This document shows positions 29,614 to 43,533 of a stretch of 46,468 bases of DNA, piece after piece; positions within the stretch are counted from its first letter, which is position 1; each line of letters begins with the position of its first letter. The notes under the pieces are model-generated. The model made no database searches, was not told the origin of the DNA, and was given only the letters and a program-made list of their open reading frames with translations. Where the stretch lies: positions 1-46,468 of the forward strand of contig JAJYNL010000115.1 in NCBI GenBank assembly GCA_021786375.1, written 5' to 3'. A program made the translations under genes and the position numbers. Origin of the DNA: Actinomycetes bacterium. Lineage in GTDB: Bacteria > Actinomycetota > Acidimicrobiia > Acidimicrobiales > Acidimicrobiaceae.

Positions 29614-29648
29614 CGGGCTGGGGCCGACCTGCATCGGCCCCCAGCCCG
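29614..29648 (-). terminator. Large hairpin after rpoC
   Basis: A 14-bp stem with one bulged base (29614-29627 with 29634-29648) and a 6-base loop starts 15 bases after the rpoC stop. T-rich sequence follows only after about 12 bases, so it is a candidate terminator of the non-classical kind. A second perfect 9-bp hairpin lies at 29560-29582. Confidence 0.55.
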
Positions 29649-29662
29649 ATCACTGATCGCGC

Positions 29663-37162
<7,500 letters not shown>

Positions 37163-37369
37163 CGAATCTCTCCCAGCTAGAGGTGACCATGAACATGGCG
37201 TGACTCACCGCACGGCGCTTTCGAGCTCGAAAGGCGAGAGCAGAGGGGGGCGAGTCTTAGTAATTGCACGGCAAAAGGACAGTCTACACCTAGAGACGCC
37301 AAAATGAGTCAATCCATTGTAGGACTGACCCCTGCACTTCCGGCCGTTTGCGGCCTCGCTGTTTGCTGA
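37163..37369 (-). other. rpoB leader
   Basis: About 200 bases from the expected transcript start to rpoB. It holds a small GGCCG/CGGCC hairpin near 37341-37354 and a possible second, weaker promoter (TTGACT at 37307-37312, TGTAGA at 37283-37288, 18-base spacer). No gene is seen. Confidence 0.4.
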
Positions 37370-37399
37370 ACTATACCATCGGCGCTGACAGCGCGTCAA
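37370..37399 (-). promoter_or_regulatory. rpoBC promoter (TTGACG, 18 bp, TATAGT) with palindromic spacer
   Basis: TTGACG (37394-37399) and TATAGT (37370-37375) are 18 bases apart on the minus strand, the best promoter match in the window. The interrupted palindrome GCGCTG-T-CAGCGC (37382-37394) fills the spacer and touches the -35 box, a position suited to an operator. Confidence 0.7.
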
Positions 37400-37415
37400 T
37401 GGTGTCTGCAGCAGC

Positions 37416-37446
37416 GCGTCCCCCGGGCGGTGAAGCCCGGGGGCGC
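37416..37446 (-). terminator. Hairpin after rplL
   Basis: A perfect 9-bp stem (37420-37428 with 37435-37443), extended by GCG/CGC past one bulge, lies 20 bases after the rplL stop. There is no T-tract. In E. coli the rplL-rpoB gap holds an attenuator and an RNase III site; this hairpin is in the matching place. Confidence 0.45.
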
Positions 37447-37462
37447 TTGAACGCTGGCTGAA

Positions 37463-37846
37463 CTACTTGAGCTCGACGCCGGCGCCGGCAGCCTCGAGCT
37501 GAGCCTTGGCCTTCTCGGCGTCTTCCTTGGACACCTTCTCGAGCACGGCCTTGGGAGCGCCGTCGACCAGGTCCTTAGCTTCCTTCAGGCCCAGGTTGGT
37601 CAGCGTACGCACTTCCTTGATCACCTGGATCTTCTTGTCGCCCGCGCTGGTGAGGATAACGTCGAATTCGTCCTGCTCCTCGGCCGCGGGAGCGGCCTCG
37701 CCTGCTCCACCGGCAGCCGGAGCAGCAACCGCGACAGGAGCGGCGGCGGTAACGCCGAACTTGTCTTCGAAAGCCTTCAGCAGCTCAGAGAGCTCGAGGA
37801 CGGTCATCGAAGCGATCGCGTCGAGAATCTCTTCCTGGGTTGCCAT
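37463..37846 (-). CDS. rplL: 50S ribosomal protein L7/L12
   Basis: 127 residues: N-terminal dimerisation helix, an Ala/Pro/Gly-rich hinge (about 34-55) and the globular factor-binding domain ([30 protein letters not shown]). It forms the stalk that recruits EF-G and EF-Tu and is present in several copies per ribosome. Confidence 0.98.
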   Translation of the reverse strand: MATQEEILDAIASMTVLELSELLKAFEDKFGVTAAAPVAVAAPAAGGAGEAAPAAEEQDEFDVILTSAGDKKIQVIKEVRTLTNLGLKEAKDLVDGAPKAVLEKVSKEDAEKAKAQLEAAGAGVELK

Positions 37847-37908
37847 CTTTTCTGTTTCCTTTCCTTTACTTCAAAGGTGTTTAGGTCGGCCCGCAGGCCT
37901 CCCACTCT

Positions 37909-37950
37909 CGCCCGCCAGCGCGGGCGAAGCCATGGCTCCTGGACGGAGCC
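37909..37950 (-). other. Two hairpins in the rplJ-rplL spacer
   Basis: CGCCCGC/GCGGGCG (37909-37926) and GGCTCC/GGAGCC (37934-37950) sit between rplJ and rplL. Neither has a T-tract. They may separate rplL expression from rplJ, since L12 is made in excess of L10. Confidence 0.4.
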
Positions 37951-37960
37951 GGCCCCCGTC

Positions 37961-38497
37961 TCAGGCGGCCTCTTCGCTATTCCTCTTGTCGACAAGTGCC
38001 GACAGGGCATAGGCGAAATTCTGCGGCAGCGCATTTAAGAGCGACGCGAAGTTGCGCATAGGAGCCGCCATGAGACCGGCCAACTGAGCGAGGAGTACCT
38101 CGCGCGACGGCAGGTCGGCCAAGGCGAGAGCCTCGGCGCCGGAGATAACCGAGTCCCCGAGCACTCCACCCTTGATCACCAAAGCCGGATTAGCCCTGGC
38201 GAACTCCTTGAGCACCTTGGCCACCTCGACCACATCGGTCTCGGCGAAGGCGAGCGCGGTCGGCCCCTCCAGCTGGGGGACCATGCCTTCCAGACCGGCA
38301 TTACGGGCCGCGAACTGGACCAGGGTGTTCTTATACACCTTGAAGGATCCGCCGGCGGATCCGAGCGCACGGCGCAGGGCCTCAAGGTCGGAGACCTTAA
38401 GTCCCCGGTACTCGGTGAGCACAACGGCCGCGGAGTTGGCGAGACGCTCGTCAAGCTCCTCGACTATCGCCACCTTCTCCGGACGGGGTTTTTCCAT
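37961..38497 (-). CDS. rplJ: 50S ribosomal protein L10
   Basis: 178 residues from the ATG at 38495-38497, which has GGAG upstream; the longer frame to 38530 would run into the leader terminator. The rRNA-binding domain (about 1-130, VVLTEYRGLKVSDLEALRRAL, YKNTLVQFAA) is followed by the C-terminal helix that binds L12 dimers. L10 with L12 normally represses its own mRNA through the leader upstream. Confidence 0.97.
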   Translation of the reverse strand: MEKPRPEKVAIVEELDERLANSAAVVLTEYRGLKVSDLEALRRALGSAGGSFKVYKNTLVQFAARNAGLEGMVPQLEGPTALAFAETDVVEVAKVLKEFARANPALVIKGGVLGDSVISGAEALALADLPSREVLLAQLAGLMAAPMRNFASLLNALPQNFAYALSALVDKRNSEEAA

Positions 38498-38507
38498 ATC
38501 GCTCCGT

Positions 38508-38543
38508 TCAAAACAATTGCCGCACTCCAAACGGAATGCGGCA
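38508..38543 (-). terminator. Attenuator hairpin in the rplJ leader
   Basis: An 11-bp stem with one G-U pair (38518-38528 with 38533-38543) and a 4-base loop, followed on the minus strand by AATTGTTTTG. It lies between the L10-binding motif and the rplJ ribosome site, so it can act as a conditional terminator. Confidence 0.6.
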
Positions 38544-38550
38544 GCACGAA

Positions 38551-38608
38551 AGACCTTCTAGTCACCTGCCCTGGCGGTTTCCCATTGAGCTTTCGCACCT
38601 AGGGGTCT
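38551..38608 (-). ncRNA. L10 leader (r-protein autoregulatory RNA)
   Basis: In the rplA-rplJ gap the minus strand reads AGACCCCTAGGTGCGAAAG, then CCAGGGCAGGTGACTAGAAG, then GTCT. The closing AGACC/GGTCT helix (38551-38555 with 38604-38608) and the repeated AGGTG segments are the pattern of the L10 leader, the target of the L10-L12 complex upstream of rplJ in many bacteria. Identified by eye, not by covariance model. Confidence 0.7.
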
Positions 38609-38651
38609 TCGGCGACTGCCATATCAAAATTTTGTTCGCAGGGAAGCCAGC

Positions 38652-39371
38652 TTAGCCTGCAAGCTCCTCGTCCGCGACACGCAAGTGGTTGGTGTCGACC
38701 TTCACCCCGGGGCCCATGGTGGAGGCGACGGTCACCGAGCGGAAGTAGCGGCCCTTGGCGGCGGCCGGCTTGGCCCGGCTCAGCTCGTCGATGACGGCGC
38801 GGAAGTTGTCGAGGAGCGCCTCGCTCGCAAAGGATGCCTTCCCAATCGGCACGTGAACGTTGCCGACGCGGTCCGTGCGGTACTCCACACGCCCGCTCTT
38901 GAACTCGGAAACCGCCTTGGCGACGTCAGTGGTCACAGTCCCGGTCTTGGGGTTGGGCATAAGGCCACGGGGGCCGAGCAGTCGGCCGAGCTTCCCGACC
39001 TGGGCCATCTGGTCCGGGGTGGCAATGGCCACGTCGAAGTCGAGGAAGTTCTCGCTCTGGATGCGGTTCACCAGGTCGTCGGCGCCAACCACATCCGCTC
39101 CCGCTTCGCGGGCGGCGATGGCGGCCTCGCCGGCGGCAAACACCGCCACACGCACGGCGCGGCCAGTGCCGGCGGGAAGCGAGACGGTGCCGCGCACAAT
39201 CTGATCCGCCTTGCGCGGATCGACGCCGAGCCTCACGGCCAGCTCAATGGTCTCGTCGAACTTGGCCGTAGCCAGCCGCTTTGCGGTCTCGACCGCCTCA
39301 ACTACGCTATGCAGCCGCGTACGGTCGTATGTGCCCTGAAGCGCCTTTACGCGCTTGGCAGTCTTGGTCAT
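38652..39371 (-). CDS. rplA: 50S ribosomal protein L1
   Basis: 239 residues starting at the ATG 39369-39371 (GGGAG upstream); the open frame continues 53 codons further but overlaps rplK. Signatures are [21 protein letters not shown] and [16 protein letters not shown]1 forms the mobile stalk at the E site and usually represses the rplK-rplA mRNA. Confidence 0.98.
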   Translation of the reverse strand: MTKTAKRVKALQGTYDRTRLHSVVEAVETAKRLATAKFDETIELAVRLGVDPRKADQIVRGTVSLPAGTGRAVRVAVFAAGEAAIAAREAGADVVGADDLVNRIQSENFLDFDVAIATPDQMAQVGKLGRLLGPRGLMPNPKTGTVTTDVAKAVSEFKSGRVEYRTDRVGNVHVPIGKASFASEALLDNFRAVIDELSRAKPAAAKGRYFRSVTVASTMGPGVKVDTNHLRVADEELAG

Positions 39372-39408
39372 CTTTTCAATCTCCCAAGTAGGAAAATGCC
39401 CGCCAGGG

Positions 39409-39837
39409 TCAGTCGACCACCGCAATGCCCATCGACTTGGCGGTCCCAGCGATCTGGCGCTTGGCCGCCTCCAAGTCATTGGCATTGAGGTCGGGCATCT
39501 TGGTCTTAGCGATTTCGGCGAGCTGGGCATCCGAAATGGTGCCGGCGCTCACCCTGGTGTTGGTAGCTGAACCCTTCTCAACCCCGGCCGCCTGGCGAAG
39601 CAGAACCGGCGTGGGAGGGGTCTTTAGCACGAAGCTGAAGGAGCGGTCGTCGAAGATGGTCACCTCGACGGGGATCACCGTCCCACGCTGCGCCTCGGTG
39701 GCTGCGTTGTACTGCTTGCAGAACTCCATGGTCTGAATGCCATGGGGGCCGAGAGCCGTACCGACGGGGGGAGCCGGGGTGGCGGAACCCGCTGGCAGCT
39801 GGATCTTGACTATTGCGGTTACACGACGCTTTGCCAT
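39409..39837 (-). CDS. rplK: 50S ribosomal protein L11
   Basis: 142 residues from ATG 39835-39837. [24 protein letters not shown] holds the proline pair of the thiostrepton-binding N-terminal domain; the C-terminal domain [20 protein letters not shown] binds the GTPase-associated rRNA. First gene after nusG; a candidate promoter lies 60 bases upstream. Confidence 0.98.
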   Translation of the reverse strand: MAKRRVTAIVKIQLPAGSATPAPPVGTALGPHGIQTMEFCKQYNAATEAQRGTVIPVEVTIFDDRSFSFVLKTPPTPVLLRQAAGVEKGSATNTRVSAGTISDAQLAEIAKTKMPDLNANDLEAAKRQIAGTAKSMGIAVVD

Positions 39838-39896
39838 CTTTATTGTTCCACTCTTGGATAACTCACAGCGGCACGCAGGGGCCGCAGAACTCATAC

Positions 39897-39930
39897 ATCA
39901 TAGGGACTTGGCTCCCGGCCTCCGGCCAAG
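39897..39930 (-). promoter_or_regulatory. Candidate rplK promoter: hairpin then CCCTATGATGT
   Basis: The -10 candidate TATGAT (39897-39902) is inside CCCTATGATGT (39895-39905), identical to the 11-mer before rpsJ. A 6-bp hairpin CTTGGC/GCCAAG (39907-39912 with 39925-39930) lies directly upstream where a -35 box would be. The predicted leader is about 55 bases. Confidence 0.45.
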
Positions 39931-39939
39931 GGCGGCGCG

Positions 39940-40626
39940 TCAGGCCTTGGCGACCTGAGCGAATTCCAGCTCCACAGGCGTCTCGCGGCCGAAGATGTTC
40001 ACCAGGACCTTGAGCTTCAAGTGGTCCTCGTTGATCTCCGATATCATGCCCGTAAGACCCTCGAAGGCTCCGTCCTTGACGATGACCGGATCGCCCACCT
40101 GGTACTCGAGCTGCGGTCGCGTCTTGCGTGGACTCTCAGCCGCCTCCTCGGAGTAGCCAAGCAGCGACTCAACCTCCCGCCGGGAGAGCGGCGTCGGCTT
40201 GGAGCCCATACCCACGAAGCCTGTGACGCCGGGAGTGTGACGAATGACGTCCCATGTGCTGTCGTCGAGTTCGGCCCGCACCAGGATATAGCCGGGGAAG
40301 ACCTTCTTCTGGGAAACTACGCGCTTGCCGTTCTTGATCTCGGTCACGTCCTCCATCAGGATACGGATCTCGTAGATCTTGTCCTCCACCTGCATGGAGT
40401 GCATGCGGGTGATCAGATTGGAGCGCACCTTGTTCTCGTAACCCGAGTAGGAGTGGATCACGTACCACTCGCCAGGCATGTCGTAGGGGCTGACCCGCTC
40501 CGGGACCTCCTCCTCCTCATGCACCTCTTCCTCGCGGACATACTCCAGCTTGCCGGGCTCCGCCTTCTTGGTCTTGGTGGCAACGGACTCGCCGTGCTCA
40601 TCGGCCTCTTCAAAAAAATCGCTCAT
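39940..40626 (-). CDS. nusG: Transcription elongation/antitermination factor NusG
   Basis: 228 residues from ATG 40624-40626. An acidic N-terminal arm (about 1-50, with [12 protein letters not shown]) precedes the NGN domain ([30 protein letters not shown]) that clamps RNA polymerase, and a C-terminal KOW domain ([21 protein letters not shown]) that binds S10 or Rho. It follows secE by 23 bases. Confidence 0.98.
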   Translation of the reverse strand: MSDFFEEADEHGESVATKTKKAEPGKLEYVREEEVHEEEEVPERVSPYDMPGEWYVIHSYSGYENKVRSNLITRMHSMQVEDKIYEIRILMEDVTEIKNGKRVVSQKKVFPGYILVRAELDDSTWDVIRHTPGVTGFVGMGSKPTPLSRREVESLLGYSEEAAESPRKTRPQLEYQVGDPVIVKDGAFEGLTGMISEINEDHLKLKVLVNIFGRETPVELEFAQVAKA

Positions 40627-40649
40627 CGCATGTCTTCCAGATCGAGGCC

Positions 40650-40943
40650 TCAGCCGAACAGGAACAGGACTGCCCGGGAAAAGGCCAGGTTCAAGAGAAA
40701 GATCAAACCTATCAGGATAATGAGGGTCACCAGCACGACCATCGAATAGTTGACCACCGTCTGGCGGTTCGGCCAATTGACTTTCCCAAGTTCATCGCGC
40801 ACTTCGCCCAAGTACCCGCGTAGCGTCGTGCGCTTGGACTCCGGCACGTTCTTCTGCGCCTGCACCCGCTTTTGGGTAGAGCCGCGCTCAGCCTCGGCTT
40901 GCCCCTGCTGGCGGGACATCAAGCGCCTGGTCTGACGATTCAC
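40650..40943 (-). CDS. secE: Preprotein translocase subunit SecE
   Basis: 97 residues: a hydrophilic N-terminal part, the amphipathic [21 protein letters not shown] helix typical of SecE, then one membrane helix (about 67-92). It clamps SecY. GTG start with GAGG six bases upstream. It lies 25 bases after tRNA-Trp on the same strand and is probably on the same transcript. Confidence 0.97.
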   Translation of the reverse strand: MNRQTRRLMSRQQGQAEAERGSTQKRVQAQKNVPESKRTTLRGYLGEVRDELGKVNWPNRQTVVNYSMVVLVTLIILIGLIFLLNLAFSRAVLFLFG

Positions 40944-40968
40944 TGGGTACCTCGCTGGTAGTTCTTCG

Positions 40969-41041
40969 CAGGGCAGGAGGGACTCGAACCCCCAACCCCC
41001 GGTTTTGGAGACCGGTGCTCTACCAATTGAGCTACTACCCT
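40969..41041 (-). tRNA. tRNA-Trp (CCA)
   Basis: Full cloverleaf on the minus strand: acceptor AGGGTAG/CTGCCCT with one G-U pair, D arm AGCTCAATTGGTAGAGC, anticodon loop CTCCAAA with anticodon CCA, T loop GGTTCGAGTCC and discriminator G. The 3' CCA is not encoded. Position before secE is the usual actinobacterial one. Confidence 0.97.
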
Positions 41042-41053
41042 AGGGCCACATCG

Positions 41054-41059
41054 AGCATA
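41054..41059 (-). promoter_or_regulatory. Candidate extended -10 promoter of tRNA-Trp-secE
   Basis: TGGTATGCT on the minus strand gives an extended -10 (TG, one base, TATGCT) 12 bases before the mature tRNA end. The -35 region is weak. Confidence 0.45.
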
Positions 41060-41233
41060 CCAGCATTGCCCGCGTAGCCGGTGTTGGCAACTGCGGGGCG
41101 TCGGCGCTCTTCGAGACTCTCCAGTTTACCAGCAGCCCCGGCCATGGCATCGCTTGATGGCATTACCGCCGTCCCATCTGGCTCCCGCGACGGTAGAGTC
41201 TTATTGTCCGCCCCGGCCGACGCTGGAGATGCG

Positions 41234-41800
41234 ATGGAATCCACCACTGTAAAGAACCTCGTGGAAGAGGCCAAAACCGGCAGCCGGGAGGCCTTCGACG
41301 AACTCGTCCGGATTACCTATCCGCGTCTGCTCAAGCGGGCGGTCACCGTCACGGGAAATCTGGAGGACGCCCGCGACGCGGTGCAGGACGCCTATGTGCG
41401 TGCCTTCCGGTCGCTGGCCACCTTCCGAGGGGACTCTTCCTTCAGCCAGTGGATGCACACCATCGTCAACAACGCCTCCGCAACCCTGGCGGCCAAGGCG
41501 CGCCGACGCCGCTTCGAGCTGATCACCAGCTCCCGGCTTAACCATCGCGCCAATGTGGAGGCCGAAGAGGCGAGGGACCGGGACCCGGGATTGCTGGTCG
41601 AGATACAGAGGGCCGTCGAGCAATTGCCCGAGCAATTGCGGAAAGTCTTCGTGCTGAAGAGCTATGGTCTCGAGCACCGCGAGATCGCGGCTCGCCTGGG
41701 CATATCGGAGTCGAACGCCAAGGTAAGGCTTCACCGGGCCCGAGTGATGCTACGCGCCAGGCTCGGTTCGCTCGGAGACGGTCACTCCGAGGCCGGCTGA
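41234..41800 (+). CDS. ECF-type RNA polymerase sigma factor
   Basis: 188 residues. Sigma region 2 (about 19-88) has EAFDELVRITYPRLLKRAV, DAVQDAYVRAFRSLATFRG and the -10-reading helix FSQWMHTIVNNA. Region 4 (about 125-175) has LPEQLRKVFVLKSYGLEHRE and the recognition helix ISESNAKVRLHRARVMLR. There is no sigma 3, so it is an extracytoplasmic-function type. The ATG at 41234 follows GGAG; a longer frame to 41081 overlaps the tRNA-Trp promoter zone. No anti-sigma gene is adjacent: the next gene is convergent rpmG. The ECF subgroup was not assigned. Confidence 0.93.
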   Translation: MESTTVKNLVEEAKTGSREAFDELVRITYPRLLKRAVTVTGNLEDARDAVQDAYVRAFRSLATFRGDSSFSQWMHTIVNNASATLAAKARRRRFELITSSRLNHRANVEAEEARDRDPGLLVEIQRAVEQLPEQLRKVFVLKSYGLEHREIAARLGISESNAKVRLHRARVMLRARLGSLGDGHSEAG

Positions 41801-41836
41801 GCCCCCGCGAACGAGCCAAGCCGTTAAACGCCGGAA

Positions 41837-41853
41837 GGCGGCCGTAGGCCGCC
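41837..41853. terminator. Hairpin between convergent sigma gene and rpmG
   Basis: GGCGGCC and GGCCGCC pair across three bases, 37 bases after the sigma-factor stop and 40 after the rpmG stop. No T-tract follows on either strand (ATTTT appears 12 bases later on +). Confidence 0.4.
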
Positions 41854-41892
41854 CTCACCCGGATTTTCACTGCCACCTTCAAGGGCGAGAGG

Positions 41893-42057
41893 CTATCGAG
41901 TCTCCTTATGGGTGGTGTGGGTCCGCTCCCAACGGCAGTACTTCTTCATCTCGATCCGCTCGCGGTCGTTCTGCCGGTTCTTCGTGGTTATGTAGTTGCG
42001 GCGCTTGCAGCTCTCGCAAGCGAGGGTCACCTGTACGCGCTTCTCGTTCTTTGCCAC
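41893..42057 (-). CDS. rpmG: 50S ribosomal protein L33, three-cysteine form
   Basis: 54 residues: starts [20 protein letters not shown] and ends [14 protein letters not shown]. The first zinc knuckle CESC is intact, but the second reads C-R-W-E, with Glu where actinobacterial zinc-type L33 has the fourth Cys. GTG start with GGAG six bases upstream. It follows tRNA-Met closely and is probably co-transcribed with the two tRNAs, as in mycobacteria. Confidence 0.95.
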   Translation of the reverse strand: MAKNEKRVQVTLACESCKRRNYITTKNRQNDRERIEMKKYCRWERTHTTHKETR

Positions 42058-42109
42058 TTCTCACTCCATCTGGACATGCGCTGCCGGCGCTCCACGCCTC
42101 CGGCACGAC

Positions 42110-42186
42110 TGGTAGCGGCGGTCGGACTCGAACCGACGACCCCACGATTATGAGCCGTGTGCTCTAACCTGCTGAGCTACGCCGCC
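42110..42186 (-). tRNA. tRNA-Met (CAT), CCA encoded
   Basis: Acceptor GGCGGCG/CGCCGCT with G-U at the first pair, D arm GCTCAGCAGGTTAGAGC, anticodon loop CTCATAA (CAT), T loop GGTTCGAGTCC, discriminator A followed by CCA. The anticodon stem lacks the three G-C pairs of initiators, so it is an elongator; tRNA-Ile(CAT) cannot be fully excluded, but the neighbours (tRNA-Thr, rpmG) fit elongator Met. Confidence 0.93.
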
Positions 42187-42190
42187 CCGG

Positions 42191-42263
42191 AGCCCCCTGT
42201 CGGAATCGAACCGACGACCCCAGCCTTACCATGGCTGTGCTCTGCCGTCTGAGCTAAGGGGGC
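42191..42263 (-). tRNA. tRNA-Thr (GGT)
   Basis: Acceptor GCCCCCT/AGGGGGC, D arm GCTCAGACGGCAGAGC, anticodon stem CAGCC/GGCTG with loop ATGGTAA (anticodon GGT), T loop GGTTCGATTCC, discriminator T. No encoded CCA. It is five bases before tRNA-Met, so both come from one transcript. Confidence 0.97.
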
Positions 42264-42286
42264 AGCCTTCAAAATTTGGCCTTTTT

Positions 42287-42292
42287 AGTTTA
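42287..42292 (-). promoter_or_regulatory. Candidate -10 TAAACT for tRNA-Thr-tRNA-Met-rpmG
   Basis: TAAACT on the minus strand lies 23 bases before the tRNA-Thr end in an AT-rich patch. No clear -35 box is visible. Confidence 0.35.
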
Positions 42293-42373
42293 CATGCCTC
42301 GACCATCTTGCTGCCTGCCGACGTAGCAATTGCGAATTCGCTCCTCCGACCAAGTATTCTCGAAACAACCGAG

Positions 42374-42883
42374 ATGCCAGAAAGCCCCGAAATCAGCTTC
42401 CGACCCGTCGTGCGCGCCGACGCAGAGGCGATCATGGAAATATACAACCGGGAGGTGCTCGGTTCGCGCATCACCCTCGATCTGGTGCCTCGCTCCTACT
42501 CCGAGCAGCTTGCCTGGATTGATGAGCACTCAGGCGGGTATCCGGCAATTGTCGCGGTAAAGGACGGCACGGTCATCGGCTTCGCTTCGGTCTCTGCCTA
42601 TCGGATACGGCCGGGCTACTCCACCACCGTGGAGGACTCGATCTACATTGATGCCGATCATCGCGGCATGGGGGTTGGCAAAGCGCTTCTCTCCAGGATC
42701 GTAGACGCCGCCGCCAGGCACGGCTTCCACGCCTGCATGGCCCGCGTGGCGGCCGGGCACCAGGCCTCCCTGGCGCTGCACTACTCGGTCGGCTTCTTCG
42801 AGGTCGGCATCGAGCGCGAAGTCGGCCGTAAGTACGGCAAGTGGATCGACATGGTGCTCCTGGAGCGGCTCCTCAACCCCTAG
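42374..42883 (+). CDS. GNAT N-acetyltransferase, phosphinothricin-acetyltransferase-like
   Basis: 169 residues. The acetyl-CoA loop DHRGMGVGKALL (95-106) with RGMGVG is clear. The N-terminal ISFRPVVRADAEAIMEIYN, the middle YRIRPGYSTTVEDSIYI and the late GHQASLALHYSVGFFEVG place it in the Pat/YncA-like group, which acetylates the amino group of phosphinothricin, methionine sulfone or related small amines. The real substrate is unknown. The ATG at 42374 matches family N-termini; a TTG at 42308 would add 22 unlikely residues. Its stop overlaps the convergent glycosylase stop. Confidence 0.87.
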   Translation: MPESPEISFRPVVRADAEAIMEIYNREVLGSRITLDLVPRSYSEQLAWIDEHSGGYPAIVAVKDGTVIGFASVSAYRIRPGYSTTVEDSIYIDADHRGMGVGKALLSRIVDAAARHGFHACMARVAAGHQASLALHYSVGFFEVGIEREVGRKYGKWIDMVLLERLLNP

Positions 42884-43533
42884 AGCTCGAGCACCCTCCA
42901 CAGATACCAGGTGGCTATGGAGGCGCTGGGGCTGTAGTGCTCTTTCTGGTCCGCAAGCTCGCGCGCGCTGGGCAGTTCCGCCAAGCCGTACAGCTTGGCG
43001 TACCCTTTACGCACCCCCAGATCGGCGGGTGCCCATACGTCCATCCTCCCCAGGGTGAAGAGAAGGAACATGTGCGCCGACCAGGGACCAAAGCCCCATA
43101 GCTCGCAGAGTCGGGAGGTGACTGCCTCGTCGTCCATCTCCACCAGGGACTCCAGAGCGAGCCTCCCGGAGGCGACCTCTTCCGACAGGCCGAGCAGCGC
43201 ACGCGCCTTGGAGGCCGAGAGTCCCAACGAGCGCAAGCGGTCGGCTCCGAGGGACAACAGCGTCTGTGGTGAAAGCTCTCCCCCACTCGCTTCTGCGAGG
43301 CGCGTCTCGAGCACTCGCGCCACGTTGCCGGATAGCTGCTGATGCAAGATCGGCACGGCCAAGCCTTCGAAGAGACGGGCTCGCTTCCTGTCGACGTCGA
43401 GCTTGAGAGTGCCCGCACCCGCGGCGATGAACTCGGGCTCTCCCGCAGATGCGCGTACCTCTCGGAATTCAGGGTGTCTGAGTAGGAAAGCAGCGAGCGC
43501 CGCGGCGCCGCCAGCCGCCATAGCCGCGAGCAC
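42880..43533 (-). CDS. DNA-3-methyladenine glycosylase II-like (AlkA family)
   Basis: 217 residues of the HhH-GPD superfamily. The buried ILHQQLSGNVA helix (62-72), helix-hairpin-helix LWGFGPWSAHMFLLFTLGR (145-163) and the catalytic Asp171 in ADLGVRKG match AlkA-type alkylbase excision enzymes. There is no C-terminal iron-sulphur cluster and no Ada-like domain. The GTG start abuts the stop of the upstream mannosyltransferase gene; an ATG four codons later is an alternative. Co-transcription with that gene is likely. Confidence 0.88.
   Translation of the reverse strand: MLAAMAAGGAAALAAFLLRHPEFREVRASAGEPEFIAAGAGTLKLDVDRKRARLFEGLAVPILHQQLSGNVARVLETRLAEASGGELSPQTLLSLGADRLRSLGLSASKARALLGLSEEVASGRLALESLVEMDDEAVTSRLCELWGFGPWSAHMFLLFTLGRMDVWAPADLGVRKGYAKLYGLAELPSARELADQKEHYSPSASIATWYLWRVLEL

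Noticed and set aside
41081-41233. N-terminal extension of the ECF sigma factor (start at 41081)
   Set aside because: The extra 51 residues are low-complexity, overlap the divergent tRNA-Trp promoter zone, and the ATG at 41234 has its own GGAG.
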